A stretch of 64,000 nt of DNA, taken from contig CM035427.1 in NCBI GenBank assembly GCA_020310875.1, positions 88,564,230 through 88,628,229 of the forward strand. Reading direction: 5' to 3'. Numbering within the stretch: position 1 is the first letter of the stretch; the number at the start of each line of letters is the position of its first letter. This stretch comes from Ceratopteris richardii (taxonomy: Eukaryota; Streptophyta; Polypodiopsida; Polypodiales; Pteridaceae). This document shows, piece by piece, positions 11,188 through 23,486 of the stretch. The notes under the pieces are model-generated. The model did no database searches. It was not told the origin of the DNA and worked only from the letters and a program-made list of their open reading frames with translations. The translations under genes and the position numbers were made by a program.

Positions 11188-12197
11188 ATGAAGGAAGCTC
11201 AAATAGAAAGCAAACAATTGGAGCAAATTTTGAAGCCCTTCAATGTACCATATGGTCTCCTAAAAGAACGAACGTGGCATTATATAAGAACAACAACTAA
11301 TCAAGAACCTGATAGCAATCTCCAGTTTGACCAGAATACTTTCAATTACACTCAAGAGGAGTTCGAGAAGGCGGATCCTATCTGGAGGAGGAAGCTTTTG
11401 GAAAACAATCCTACACTGCGGGTACAGTGGGAAGCATCATTATATGTGCTTCACGTAAACCCATCTTTTTGCCCAGTACCCCGTAGACGCTCCTGGTCGC
11501 AATTTTGGGAAGGACAGCGACAAGGAAGCATCAATAATCAATGGTTGAATTACCCATTGTTACCTAGCCCGCCTCATAATTATCTACCAACGGAAGAATA
11601 TATGGTAGAAACAATGGAATTTTGGATTGCCAGATATGCTAAAGTTCCGGACTTAGCAGTTAAAATGATAAGATATTCAGTATGCTACTTAGTGTAATCA
11701 AAGTCTTCCAGCACGCCAAATATTCCTTTTTGAATTTCATCGGCATTACACAAGGCTCTAAAGCGCTTGTTTTTGACCTATCTACGATGCCGAGCCGCTT
11801 AACACTAATGGCGTATTATTCTTGACTTATGTTTTTGCCGTCAACATACATGCAGACATTTGAAGAAGCGTTTTTCACCAGCTTCTTCGAAATCGACTCA
11901 GAAATTTTTCTAAAAATGACTTTGAACCTTAACGCACGTCTGGTGGCTTATGAGACAAGCTTTTTTGCGGATCATCGACAAGCACTAGAGGATGGAGTGA
12001 AGTCCCAACAGTGGAAAGAATTTATGCTATGTCACGCTAATCTACTGAATCAACGAGAGCAAGCAACCATACAGACATATACACGTCGCCACAAAAAGCC
12101 TGTCGGGGACAACAGAGTTCAGGAGGAGGGACGTGTGGAAGGGGAATCGAGCAAGAAGAGAAGAAGAAGAAAATCAAAGTCAAAAACTGCCCATTAA
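11188..12197 (+). pseudogene. Element A accessory ORF, C-terminal domain
   Basis: Continuation of the accessory protein in two frames. The first part (11188-11697) contains the conserved block LNYPLLPSPPHNYLPTEEYM. A frameshift near 11680 moves the reading to the frame of 11829-12197, passing a TGA at 11823-11825, with TYMQTFEEAFFTSFFE and FFADHR, ending in a very basic tail (KKRRRRKSKSKTAH). In copy B the same domain is in one frame, which shows how the pieces connect. Compared with B, A also lacks about 100 bases near 11130-11160. The basic tail suggests nucleic-acid binding or nuclear targeting; that is inference only. Family unknown. Confidence 0.65.
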
Positions 12198-12750
12198 AGA
12201 ATGAAGATCATAATATAGAAGAACCACCCTCTGCCCCAAGCCCCACAGGGGCACGCATCAAGCAACAATGCTAAACATCCAGGTCCTGAGGATTGGAATT
12301 AAAGATCAATCAAAACCAGGACATTTCATGGGAAGGACGGACCAGGGCTAGGAACTATCCATGAAGAAGTGCAAGAAGATATTTGGCAGATAATAATCCT
12401 TCCGCTGATAGTGTGCATTGTCAACAAAGTAAACAGGCTCAGAACAATACAACAGGGTCAGATGTGTGCAACCAGGACAAATCAGAAGACCAAAAGTTAG
12501 AAAGAGGCAGAGGCGGAAAAGCTGAAGCGGGTGACTAAGAACAGCACATTCCTAGTCACTGGTGGCGTGCGTGGCAAACCAACTTATTAGGCAAGACAAA
12601 TGCATCAGGCCTAGAGGATGTAACATAAGAATCAAGAACAGGGCCATTAAAACGGAATGCCAGTTCAACTAGTAGGCAGAACTGACCAAGAGGCGCATGC
12701 GGACAACAAGTGATAGGCAAAAGTAAAGCCTGTCAAGGGACGATAGAGAC
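12198..12750 (+). other. Element A 3' untranslated region
   Basis: About 550 bases between the accessory ORF and the polypurine tract with no credible ORF. Copy B has a related stretch (16576-17102) sharing phrases such as the twice-seen 'AAGCCCCACAGGGGCA' block and 'AGGGTCAGATGTGTG', so it is conserved element sequence and not random flank. Confidence 0.6.
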
Positions 12751-12764
12751 AAAGAGGGGGAGAG
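12751..12764 (+). other. Polypurine tract of element A
   Basis: AAAGAGGGGGAGAG directly precedes the TGTTG start of the 3' LTR. This all-purine run is where plus-strand DNA synthesis is primed in LTR retrotransposons. The identical 14-mer precedes the LTR of element B. Confidence 0.85.
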
Positions 12765-13649
12765 TGTTGCAGAGCAGAGAAGCACAAACGAAGAGCCCCA
12801 AAATTTTCAAATTAATGGGCATAATTTCTCTTCTTCAAAGTCTTAGAGAATTCCCTCCAGCCATGTAAATGCACTAGAGGAGTCCTCTAGTTGCATAATC
12901 CCAGCTTGTTGTAAAATATCCCTTGTAAATTAGTAATAAATTCACCTTTTTGGAATAAAGTGTCGGTCTCTTGTGTGAAAAGATCAAACTTAGGGCACAT
13001 GTATATAAGTCACTATGTGACTCTTTGTAGAGACTTTTTTCCATTGTGAAGAGGGAGCTCTCCTGAATTTTGAATTTGCCTCTTTCCTGTAGATTATCAT
13101 CTTCTCTTTGATCTTCTATGTATGTGTAATGCTTGGAATGTGTGTGTCGGACTGTTGTCTACCCCTCCCCACTGTTTTTTAGCTACTATAGTGGGTCTGT
13201 GAGCTGGTAGGAGTTGTGTCGTGAGTGTGGGTACTTCCTGCCATTCACTAATTTGTTCATAACTTGAAGCACAGTTGTCAGAATTGAGTGGAACCACTTT
13301 CAATAGATGCTTCTCGTCGAGAGCTTCGAAAGGAGTACTCTATTGACTATATTTGGAGTTCGGAGATGGGAGAAATCCTTGATTTATTTAAAACTACTGT
13401 AAGAGGTATCGTGGCAGACACTTTCAGTCTTTCAGTGAGTTTGAGAGGTGGAATAGTCTTTTCTCATACGTATCAGCTGAACCACTTCATTTTCTATCAT
13501 GTGTGCACATGTCTTCATACACTTGGTTAGGTCGTTCGATCGGATTGACCTTTAAATGTGTGTTAATTTCCCACTATACGCACTTGTGTTGCAAGTGAGG
13601 TATAGTCTCTTTGGCACAAGTCCTTGAGTCTTCTTGACTTAAGTACACA
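12765..13649 (+). repeat. 3' LTR of element A
   Basis: 885 bp from TGTTG to TACACA, directly after the polypurine tract. It aligns along its length with the 890-bp LTR of element B, sharing the blocks GAGGAGTCCTCTAG, GTGTGAAA..GA, a TATA-like GTATATAAG near 12999, CATAACTTGAAG and the terminal ACTTRRGTACACA. It ends exactly where homology to the accessory ORF of B resumes. Confidence 0.88.
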
Positions 13650-13650
13650 G

Positions 13651-16575
13651 GAATCATAAGAAGTTTTTGAATGGAAGCTCTACATTGACACTATTGATCT
13701 ATGAAGCATTAGAAATGAAGGAATGTCTGTGATTAATGCCAACCTTCAATGAAATGGCAAAATACGTGAAGTGTGCAACAATTCTATCCAAAGAGGAAGT
13801 GGGAACAAGTTCAAAGATGCCAATGCGAAGGGCTAAGCGAGCCAGAGAAGAAGAAGCACAGGAAACCCCACAATTGAAGCAAGCTACATCTACTACCAAG
13901 GGTTTTGTTGACCCAACCTCCTATAACACAAAGAGATCCCTCAACGGCTTTAGAAGAAACACATACTTACATGCGGAGTCAAATAAACCTCACCGTCCAA
14001 GGACATCAATACGGACAATCCAGAAGATTGCAAAAGAAGGGACACAAAGAACACAGCCCATCACAAGCTGTTTGATACAAGGAATTGGGACTTGATGACT
14101 CAAGTTCTACTAAAGAATCTAGTCATGAACATGACACATTGGACACAGGTATAAGGATAGAGATGAATGATGAAGAATGGATGGAGATTGATCAAATCAA
14201 AACCACCCACGATAATCAAAACTCACAAGTACAAAATCAAGAAGCACCATCTAAAGAAAGACACATCGTCCAGTTGAATACACAATCCAAGCTCAGTGTA
14301 AAAGAAGCCTCTCCACCAAAGAATAAGGTGATACCACTGATCAAAGACGAGCTGCAAATGAACCTCGAAAAAGAGGTGCTATCACAACAAACTCCGGCAA
14401 AAACTATGATTGAAATTCTCGATGATACGTCACAAGGCAAGCAAGTAATTCAAGAGGTTGAGCCAACGATCTACCTACATATTCGGCAGCCTCACCAAAC
14501 AACACTACATGTGGCACAAGGAAAGGATGTTACCACAGGTGAAGAACCTGACATACCTAAAACATGATTAAACATGGATGTAGCTCAATTAAAGCTAGTA
14601 GTGAAGCAAATGATACAAACGGTGATGGATACACAATAACAAATGCTCGAAACGAATACATACTATGACAAGGCTATGAGAGAGAGAAGCCAATTCCACG
14701 TGATGAGTGAAAACTTGTATGCGCAATTAATTCATGTTCAATATGCACTCTCAGCGAAAGAAATAAAAGTTAAAGAAGCCAGAGAACAATGCACCACGCT
14801 AACAAAGAAGAACCAAAAAATCCAGGATCAACTCATAAGGCTACAGAGGAAATATGAAGCTAGTGAAGCAGAGAAGGAAAGAATAAATGCTAGAGGTAAC
14901 CTTCTTGAAACTCAAATCAAGGTATACATGGAAGAAACTAACAATTTACAAAATAGAAATAAAGAACTTATGCATGCCATACTGTACAACCAACCTTTAC
15001 AAGCACGAGACAACCGTAAGAGACACGAAAGCATTAGAAGACCAGATTGCAAAGTATGAAAATCAGTTGAAATAAGAGCAAGCCATAAGAGAAGAATGGG
15101 AAATAAGGTATACGCATGACACTAATGAACTCAGAACGCGATGAAAATGAGCTAAAGATAAACTTCTGGTAGTTTATAATGAAGACGCTAACCAAATAGA
15201 AGCCATCGGAAATGAACTTTTGATGGCCAAAGACACACTAACAAAGGCACATAATGAAATCAAAGAAAAGGAAGAACTCATTGCACAATTAGAAGCTCAA
15301 ATAAAACAACAAGCAACAATCGGGACACCAATAGAGCCGCAACAAGGAAATCCTACTGACGAGGTAGAGGTACGTCCTCTATCTCCCCCGATCTATCATT
15401 CACCAATAAAAGAGCAGATAGTGAAACCTTGTGATGATCATCCCATGTCGTATACTACAGAAATAGGTCAAAAGGAATGGGCACTATTGGTGTCGCGATT
15501 GACAGGAAATTTTGAAAATGAAGTAGTCAAAGTAATGAAGGAGGAAAAAATTAAAGGCAAAGACTTCGATCAGATCATAAAGCCATTCAACATACCTTAT
15601 GGGCTATTAAAAGAGCAAACACATCGTTATATAAAGTAGAACATGCAAAAAGATTCAGATGATCAGTTGAACTTCAATACAAACACCTTCACTTACACTC
15701 AAGAGGAATTTGAGGCAGCACAACCACTTTGGAGAATGAAATTTTTGGAAAAGAATCCTACCTTGCGGGTGCACTAGCAAGCAGCACCATATTTATTACA
15801 GGTAAATCCTTCTTTTTGTCCAACGTCTTGTCGACGTGATGCACAAGAATTTTTGGAAATGCAAAAAAGTGCTAAGCTCAATAAACAATGGTTGAATTAC
15901 CCACTACTTCCAAGTCCACCCCACAACTATTTACGGATTGAAGAATACATGGTGAGATCCATCAAATTTTAGTTAAATCGTTACGCAACAGTACCCGATC
16001 TCACAATAAAGATGACCAATAAAATCCTCAGCTTGATACTGATAGTACTCAAAGTTTTTAAGCATGTGGCATACACATTTTTGAATTTCATCGACATTAA
16101 CCAAGGCACCGATATCCTCATTTTTTATCTATCAGTTATACCTAGTTGCCCTATAATTATGGCATACTACTCCAAACTTATGTTTTTGCCGAGGTCATAC
16201 ATGCAAACTTTTGAGGAAGCATTTTTCACAGGATTTTTTGAGATTGACTCAGAAATTTTCTTGAAAATGTCAACGAATCTGAATGCTAGACTAGTAGTGT
16301 ATGAATTAAGCTTCTTTGCAGACCATCGACATGCACCACATGATGGTGTGACACCAGAACAATGGAAGCAACTTATGATACTTGATGCCAATCTGCTTAA
16401 TGAAATAGAGCAAAAGGTCTATAGGACATACTACCATTGCATTCGAAAGTCTGTCGAGGATGATAGAGCTCAAGAGGGGATAATGTTGAAGGAGATTCAA
16501 GCAAAAGGACAAAATGATGAAAACCAAAAAAGAAGCTTCACTAAACAGAATATATCTAAAGACATGTCTCTATAG
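13651..16575 (+). pseudogene. Element B accessory ORF (coiled-coil protein), decayed
   Basis: Homologous to the A accessory ORF from the FLNGS..LTLLIY block on. Frames: 13736-14084, then after a frameshift near 14085 to about 15012 (stops at 14565 and 14637), then after another near 15015 to 16575 with stops at 15637, 15775 and 15970, plus stops in the coiled coil near 15073 and 15143. The coiled coil spans about 14640-15310. The C-terminal domain has LNYPLLPSPPHNYL (15893-15935) and YMQTFEEAFFTGFFEIDSE (about 16198-16255) with hydrophobic helices between (16020-16190). The same architecture in two independently decaying copies shows the accessory protein was under selection before inactivation. 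Product unknown. Confidence 0.7.
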
Positions 16576-17116
16576 GAAGCCCCACAGGGGCACACAACAC
16601 CCATCTCTCCACAAAGCCCCACAAGGGCATGCATCAGGGGACAACACCAAAGAACTAGGTCCTGAAGAATGGAAATAAAGAAAGATAACAACCAGGACTT
16701 TTCATGGGAGGTTGCACACAACTTCCTCATCCACCAGGTGCATGCGATGAAAACGTAAATAGGCTCCAGCAAAATACAATAGGGTCAGATGTGTGAAGAA
16801 CAAAGACAGATTCGAGGATCGAAATTGAGAAAGAGGTAGAGGTTGAGAAGTTGAAGCAGGTGACTAAGAATATCACATTCTTAGCCACTGATGGCGTGCA
16901 TGGCAGCCCGACTTAATACAACAACTAAGATTTATGAATATAAGGAATACCAAGGGGCTTATAGAAGCAAAGGACTAAGTTCGGATAAAGTAACAAATTG
17001 TCTGACAATCCTTATCGCTTCTTTGACCACTAGGTGCGTGTATTAAGGAGCCATAGACAAACCGTAGACAAGAAGCAAAGCCTTCCAAGGGACGAGAGAG
17101 ACAAAGAGGGGGAGAG
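16576..17116 (+). other. Element B 3' untranslated region and polypurine tract
   Basis: No credible ORF up to the polypurine tract AAAGAGGGGGAGAG at 17103-17116, which is identical to that of element A and directly precedes the LTR. Confidence 0.75.
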
Positions 17117-18006
17117 TTTTGCATAGCAAAGAAGAGCAAAGATGCAGAAAAAAAGAAGGGCCCCAAAATTTTTCCGATTAGGGCACTTTATTTTTGTACC
17201 ATAGTCACTTTGTAATATATTTTCCGATGTAAATGCACTAGAGGAGTCCTCTAGATGCATACCCATAGATATTTGTATCATTACCTTTGTAAATTAGTAG
17301 GAAATTAGTCTTTTAGTCAATAAAGTGTCAGTCCCTTGTGTGAAAGGACCATTTCCAGGGCAGAAGTGTATGAGTCATTTTGTCACTCTTTGTAAGGACT
17401 TTTTGCGATTGTAAGAATGAAGAGCACAGAAAATCGAATTTCTATCTTCTCCTCTCTGTATCTTCTTCCTTGTGAGTTTGCATGCATGTGTGATGCTTGA
17501 AAGGAGTGCTTTGAAGTTTTGTCTATCCATTGTAGTTCTTGTTTGTTGTTGGTAAGGTGTGTGTTAAGTGTAGGAAATGCTGAAGTGTAGGTAGGTCATT
17601 CCTGCAGCTCAGTATTTTGCTCATAACTTGAAGTAGGAGTGTCAGAATTGAGTGACAAGACCGTCTTCAGTGCGTCTTCTCAAGAGCTTTGAACTGAACC
17701 GGCTATTCACTATATTTGGAGTTCGGAGCTCAGAGAAAAGCTCGATTTACTGTTGGCTGCTACTCTAAGTGTCACGACACCATAACTGACTATGAAAGCT
17801 TGAATGTGATGGATTATACTTGATTGCACCTTGTTAGATCTCATTTGCATTGACCATCATTTGAATGCATGTCCTCATACACTCAGCTAGGTTTTGATAC
17901 TGCTTGGATTGATTATTAATGCATGAATCCCCACTATATGCACTTGTAGGTGATTGAGGTATAGTCTCTTTCTCCACAAGTCCCTAAGTCCATACTTGGG
18001 TACACA
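17117..18006 (+). repeat. LTR of element B
   Basis: 890 bp, homologous to the LTR of A throughout, ending in the same TACACA. Its first base pair is TT where TG is expected, consistent with one mutation. Many differences from A's LTR, so the two elements are relatives and not a pair from one insertion. Confidence 0.85.
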
Positions 18007-18247
18007 GAGTGAGCAATCGATTGGCCTTAAGCATAGCCTCAGCTAGTTCTACCATATTCATGCAAGTTTTAGTCCATTCAATCTCTAAAGTTTCTCTAGG
18101 GTAACTCTTGTCTAGGTTTGTAGTCATTGGCACAAAGTCCAGCTTGATAGGCCTTGAACATCATGTCCAAGCCTTTAGAGGATCTGTGAGAGAAGACGTT
18201 GATTGTGATCTATTCACAATGATAGGTGAGGTGTGATTGACGGGGGA
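18007..18247. other. Unassigned flank between elements B and C
   Basis: 240 bases with no ORF or recognisable element sequence; presumably the older DNA into which neighbouring elements inserted. Confidence 0.4.
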
Positions 18248-19025
18248 TGATTCTAACACCCCAACGCATAAATGGAAGATGGCTTCCCTCCAATAGGTCC
18301 ACAATGAGTGATGTATGCTCACTATTCTGACCTATAGAGGCTTAAAATGAAACTTTGCAGACGTACACTCGACTATAAGAGCTACCCAAAAATCTTTAAA
18401 TCATCCCAAATGGATATTCTAGCTAGAAGAACCACCCTCTACAAAACAAGTTACCTATTTGCAACACTCTCTGCCTATGTGCAGAGGTATACCTTCACAA
18501 AGTTGGCAATTTCTTACAATTCACATAGTCAAAGAACTTGAAACTTTGGAAAAGTTTTGGGCACTATATGAGAGACCAAATGAAGCTTGAAATCAATGAA
18601 AATGAGCACAATGAGAGAGCAAACAATGCTCTACAATCTGGTACAATTAGATTTGAAAAAGCCAAACTACACCTCTAGATAGAGAGGAGAAAACTCATGA
18701 GAAATTGAGGTAAGCAAGCAAGGGGGCTGCTTTCTGGAGTTTATGACTTCACTAAACTAAGTTGGAAACTTCTCGAATGAATACGACTCAAGAAACAAAG
18801 GTGGCATGATGCTTATGTAGAGGTTTCCTTTTCCTACAATCTTGCTAAACACCCATCAATCAATGTAGGTGCACTTTTTGGTGGCTGATTGATGAGATTT
18901 GAATTTGATTGATTTTGGTGGAGGTTGGAACTTGATTCCGTGACTTTTTTTCCTCATTTTTTATTGGTTCACTTGCAAAACTTGTGGTTGATCCATTTTG
19001 CATGATTGAGACTTGATTTTCAACA
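18248..19025 (-). repeat. Left (3') LTR of element C
   Basis: 778 bp; on the + strand it runs from TGATTCTAACACC to TTTTCAACA, so it has TG..CA ends. The first about 300 bases recur at 23487-23788. On the - strand it is directly preceded by the polypurine run CTTGAGGAGGAG (complement of 19026-19037). Confidence 0.85.
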
Positions 19026-20830
19026 CTCCTCCTCAAGTCTCAATCCCTAGGTCCTTCATTGCAATGCATGCCTTGAAGTGTTGTAGCTTTACTCCATCCA
19101 AAGCTTTGGTAAACATATCTGCATATTGGTCCTTTGTATTGGCATGCTCTACCTTGACTTCTTGGACACGATTGTCGCTCTAATAAAGTGGTAATCCACT
19201 TTTTATATACTTTGACCTTGCATGGAACATTGGATTTTGAGCCATGCATATGCTACTTATGTTGTCACAAAAAATAGGTACTTGCTTAACCTACAAATCA
19301 AGATCAACAAACAACTTCATGAGCCACATAATCTCACATGAGAATTGTTCTAAGCCTCTATACTCAGCTTTGGTCAATGGGAGAGCCATTGTTAGCTGTT
19401 TCTTTGACATCCATGAGATGTTCTTCTTCCCTAGCATGATAACATATCCACTAGTGCTCCTCCTGTCATCTTTAGAAACTACCCAATCAGCATCACAATA
19501 AGCTTATACATTTAATCCATCACCAAATGGATAATATAAACCTTCATTCACTGATCCTTTGAGGTACCTAAGTACCCTTTTGGTTGGAACAAGATGAGGT
19601 ACTCTTGGTGCCTGTAAAATTGAGATAGCACTCCAACTACATGTGCAATATTTGGTCTTATCATAGTAGCATACATGAGAGAGACAATTATTGACCTATA
19701 CATGGTGACATCCTTCACTTCTTCACCTTCATGAGAATTTAGTTTAACATTCACTTCTAATGGATTTGAAATGGGCTTGCAATCACACAAGCCAAACTTC
19801 CTCAAAAGATCTAGAATGTATTTCCTTTGCATCAAGTATATACCTTCCTCTTTATATAGTACTTCAATCCCAAGGAAGTACCTTAAAATCCCTAAATAAG
19901 AGATTTTAAAATCACATCCAAGCTTCCTCTTTATGTCCTTGATGTTGAATTCATCATCCCTATAATAATCAAATCATCAATATATATACAAATGAAAACA
20001 ATTTCGCTACCTTCCTTCTTCACAAAGAGTGATGGGTCTGCATGACTCTGATTATATCCACATTTTACCAAGAAGTCCACAAGTCTTTTGTTCCAAGCCC
20101 TTAGGGCTTGTTTGATTCCATAAAGAGCCTTCTTAAGCCTACATACGTGATGTGGAAATCTCTCATCTTCAAAGCCTTGGGGCTTCTCCATGAAGACTAC
20201 CTCTTCAAGCTCTCCATTTCAGAAAGCATTCTTCACATCCAACTGGTACATCTTCCAACCTTTTGACGCTAAAATTGCAATCAAACTTCTTATGCTGAAG
20301 ATCTTAACTACTGGAATAAATGTTTTGCCATAGGTTTGAGAAAAACCTTTGGCAACCAGCCTTGCTTTATACCTAGATATGCTCCCATCTGCATGCCTCT
20401 TTACCTTATACACCCATTTGTTGACAATAACTTTCATGTCCTTTGTTCTTGGCAATAATGACCAAGTATCATTTTCTTCAAGTGCCTTGACTTCCTCCTC
20501 CATGGATTTAATCCATTCCATATGCTTATTTGCTTCTTCAAAAAAGTTAGGTTCTTCACAAGGTATAACTTGACTCATGTAGGCATAATGTCTTGCAATG
20601 AATGAATCATAAGTTAACCTTTGAATAGGGTATTTAAACCTATTGGATGACCTTACCTCACCATAAGGTGGTAGGAATCTCCTGAACCTTGGTTTAGATT
20701 CTTTAAATCCTAGAGTTTCTAATTTTTCCATATCTTCGTCACTTGTAGATTCCTTGTCTACCCATCGATGGTCTTTATCATTTGGCCTTTTCCTTTCCTT
20801 TGATACATCCTTCACTTGGATGAGCTTCAT
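19026..20830 (-). pseudogene. pol: Element C reverse transcriptase and RNase H
   Basis: Copia RT/RNase H in several frames. Readable - strand blocks: NKWVYKVKRHADGSISRYKA and ARLVAKGFSQTYG (about 20330-20420), YQLDVKNAF (20219-20245), VCRLKKALYGIKQA (about 20100-20145), and the catalytic IYIDDLIIIG (about 19965-19995), then YILDLLRKFGLCDCKPIS (about 19765-19820) and the RNase H end near 19040-19249. A TGA follows KNAF, and frameshifts fall near 20200 and 19930 and within 19250-19547. Highly similar to the RT of element D next door. The copia order and YIDD/YVDD signature make the assignment secure; not functional. Confidence 0.88.
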
Positions 20831-20834
20831 TCCT

Positions 20835-21840
20835 TGTCCTTAGATGGAAATCTGATATAGTACTCTTCTCTGATGGTGTGCTTGAAGTGGTTGGACCACT
20901 CATCTCCATGATTTGTTGTTGCTCTTTGACCTTCTTCTTGGCTTCATATGCATCATCAACATGTAGAACATGTTTGCTACCACACCAAGGCAGCAACTCA
21001 GCAAATATTACATCTCTAGACAGATTAAGCTCTTTGGTGCAAGGATAATAGCATCTCAAACTGTTTTTCTCTGAATGATATCCAAGAAATATACACCTAT
21101 CTGCCTTCAGGTCTAACTTGTGTCTCAATTCTTGAGGTATGTGAACATAACACACACAAACAAGTACTTTGAGAGGTGAAAGGTTGGGTTTCTTACCACA
21201 CCAAGCTTCATAAGGTGTAACTCCATGTACTCCTGAGGTTGGACACCTATTCATAATGTATATGGCTGTATTTATTACATCAGCCCAATAAGAGTTAGGC
21301 ACATTTATTTCATTTAACAAAGCTCTAACCATTGCTGCTATGTATTTGTTCTTCCTCTCTGTCATATCATTTTTTTGAGATGTATACCTACAAGTGGGCT
21401 GCCTTTTGATGCCATGGTCATGTAAACAAACTAAAAATTCATTTGAAAAATACTCTCCCCCTCCATCCGATCAAAGAGTCTATATATACTTCCCTGATTC
21501 CTTCTCCACTAGGTTTTTGAATGTCTTGAAGTTGTAAAACACTTCTGACTTTGACTTCATTCAATACATCCAAACAAACCTTGAATGATCATTTGTAAAT
21601 GTGATAAAATATATATTACCTCAAATGGATCACTCCCTTCTAGGTCCCCATGCATTTGTGTATGAGATTCAACACTTCATTGCTCACATTTGCTCCCTTC
21701 TTGAATGGAAATCTGCTTTGTTTCCCTAATTGACAAGCATGGCACAAATGTTGCATATTTTGAGATTTAAGATCCCATAGACCACCCACCAAGCCCTTCC
21801 TTTGCATGTCCTTCATCCTTTGTAAGTTTCTGTCCAATTC
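20835..21840 (-). pseudogene. pol: Element C integrase
   Basis: Pre-integrase zinc region near 21700-21840 (HLCHACQLGKQSRFPF, giving the Cys pair) and, after a gap with frameshifts, the core: a GGGEYF block near 21450-21480 (second catalytic Asp region) and MTERKNK (catalytic Glu) at about 21345-21365, followed by NRCPTSGVHGVTPYEAW and FLGYHSEKNSLRCYYP, typical of copia integrase C-termini. The first catalytic Asp region is degraded (about 21590-21650). Non-functional. Confidence 0.8.
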
Positions 21841-21952
21841 TTTTATGCCATAAGTCGATTACTTCAATCTGTTTGTTTCCAATTGACAAGTAGAGAGTGT
21901 GAGGGGTTGATGGATTTACCTCCATGGTGAAGAGTCTTCCTTGCTTGTAGTC

Positions 21953-23225
21953 CTACATGGGTTCTTCAACAAAACATCCTTGATCATTGAACCTCACCTC
22001 ATAACCTCTTTCAACCATTTGACCTACCGAAACCAAGTTCTTTGTGATGGTTGGCACATACAATGCATCCTTCAACACCTTGGAGCTTTGAGATCCATTC
22101 AATGCAACATCTCCCAGATGTGTAATCTTGTGCTTAGTGTCATCCCCTATCTCTACATGCCCTTGAATGATGGGTGAATGTAAACTAAAGAAAACATCTT
22201 TATTGCAACTCATATGGTTGCTACAACCACTATCAATGTACCATGTAAAATCTAAATTCACTCTTTCACTTCAACCATACATCATAAGCAAGTTCTCATT
22301 TTTTGAATTTGTTGAAGTACTAGTATAATTACCTTGGTTCCTTTTGTAACCTTGATTGCCTCCTCCTTTCGACCAACAATCTCTTGCATGATGGCTTGGT
22401 TGTCCACGATTGCATCATTCTCCATTGGATGCTTCTCTTCCATGTGATCTTCCTTCTCTTCCTCTACTCCTTCCTCTTCCTCTTGATCCATAGCTTAGGT
22501 TGGAGCCTTCTTGGTTGCTTGATCTTGAGTTTGACCTTCCTCTCCCTCTGCCTTCGGAGTTTTGTCCACCTCTTTTGCCTTTGCATGTTCCTTGCATAGA
22601 AAACTTGGGCTTCATTGCCCTTTGATTGTGAACCTCCTTGGTTCATCTCCTCGGTCGTCATCAATGTGACTAATAGATAATATTCTGGTAGGGAATCCCT
22701 CACATAAATTGATGTGGTAAATGCTTTCCACCTTTCATCCTCTCTCAAGTCATTGAGAGTGTGTGGGACAAGATTATCATCTTCAATTGGGCTCCCAATT
22801 GAGCCTAGGGCATCTGCAATCTCCTTAAACTTCAAAATGTACTCATTTATCTTAGTACTTGGCGCTTTCCTAAGATTATTTAGCTCATTCTTGAGCTGAA
22901 TATTCCTTGCCTGGTTGATGAAGGGTACAATCTCTCCAAGGTCTCCCAAGCCTTCTTGGATGTGTCCAAGTCTTGTATATGCCCTATCATGTTATTGCTT
23001 ATGTGTTGGGATAGAATGCATATGACTCTCCTATCCCTTTCTATCCATTCATTTAGTGCCTTGACCTTCCAATGAAGTGGTGGATCATGTACATGAGGCA
23101 TTGGCTCCGTGCTGCTCACTAATCCCCACAATCCTTTGCCCATGAGGTAGTTGCTAACTCTAAATTTCCATTGTTGATAATTGCCTTTCTCTAACTTTTC
23201 TATTTATGCATTATACTCACCTATA
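21953..23225 (-). pseudogene. gag-pro: Element C gag and protease
   Basis: Copia-type gag begins near 23225 (EKGNYQQWKFRVSNYLMGK) and continues with the UBN2-like block WKVKALNEWIERDRR, then KNELNNLRKAPSTKINEYIL in a shifted frame (22464-22949). An Arg/Gly/Ser-rich region follows (22415-22615). The zinc knuckle near 22350-22400 keeps HHARDC but has lost two Cys. The protease active site WYIDSGCSNHM is intact at about 22215-22250, followed by ALYVPTITKNLVSVGQM. Frameshifts near 22900 and 22450. Gene start is approximate. Confidence 0.82.
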
Positions 23226-23486
23226 TTGAGCTCTAAGATGTCCTCTAGCTTCTCCTCAAGTGTTTGTATGCTTTAGAAAGTGTGGATATTACTTTTTTGT
23301 AGCTTCTCCATTGCTAACCTTTGACTAGTTGAGACCTTGATCAATGTAGCCCCCTTTCGATGTCTTCTTGCTTTGATAAGCCCTCCTTGCGCTTCCACGA
23401 GTTGTCTTGATCCCTTCAAGTCTTCAATATGATGCCCGCTGATGCCTCCAAGCCTCCAAAATGTCTTTTATACCACTCATGAAGGA

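Larger units (their letters stand above)
598..13649 (+). mobile_element. Element A: Ty3/gypsy LTR retrotransposon, 5' truncated, decayed
   Basis: Domain order is gag zinc knuckles, PR1, RT, RNase H, two integrase zinc-binding modules, integrase core, a second protease-like domain, accessory coiled-coil ORF, polypurine tract (12751-12764) and 3' LTR (12765-13649). RT-RNaseH-integrase order identifies Ty3/gypsy. The 5' LTR, primer site and the capsid half of gag are not in the window. Stops and frameshifts are scattered: stops at 1503, 2049, 3387, 4590, 4887, 5835, 7009, 7246, 7480, 9216 and 9333; frameshifts near 1285, 5840, 7855, 11110 and 11680. Most stops are TGA or TAG, several where a Trp would be expected, consistent with C-to-T decay of methylated DNA. 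Non-functional as it stands. Confidence 0.9.
13650..18006 (+). mobile_element. Element B: 3' part of a sister Ty3/gypsy element
   Basis: Begins abruptly inside the accessory ORF right after the LTR of A (13650) and runs through the coiled coil, C-terminal domain, polypurine tract and a full LTR. Everything upstream (gag, pol, PR2) is missing here. The simplest reading is that A inserted into B and B's left part lies outside the window. The five bases after A's LTR (GGAAT) would be the target duplication to look for before A's 5' LTR. Confidence 0.8.

Noticed and set aside
8691..12197. Envelope protein label for the accessory ORF
   Set aside because: No signal peptide, fusion-like or membrane segment is visible in A; position alone is not enough.
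22384..22899. + strand ORFs opposite element C gag
   Set aside because: Antisense shadows of gag; the - strand has recognisable copia motifs.
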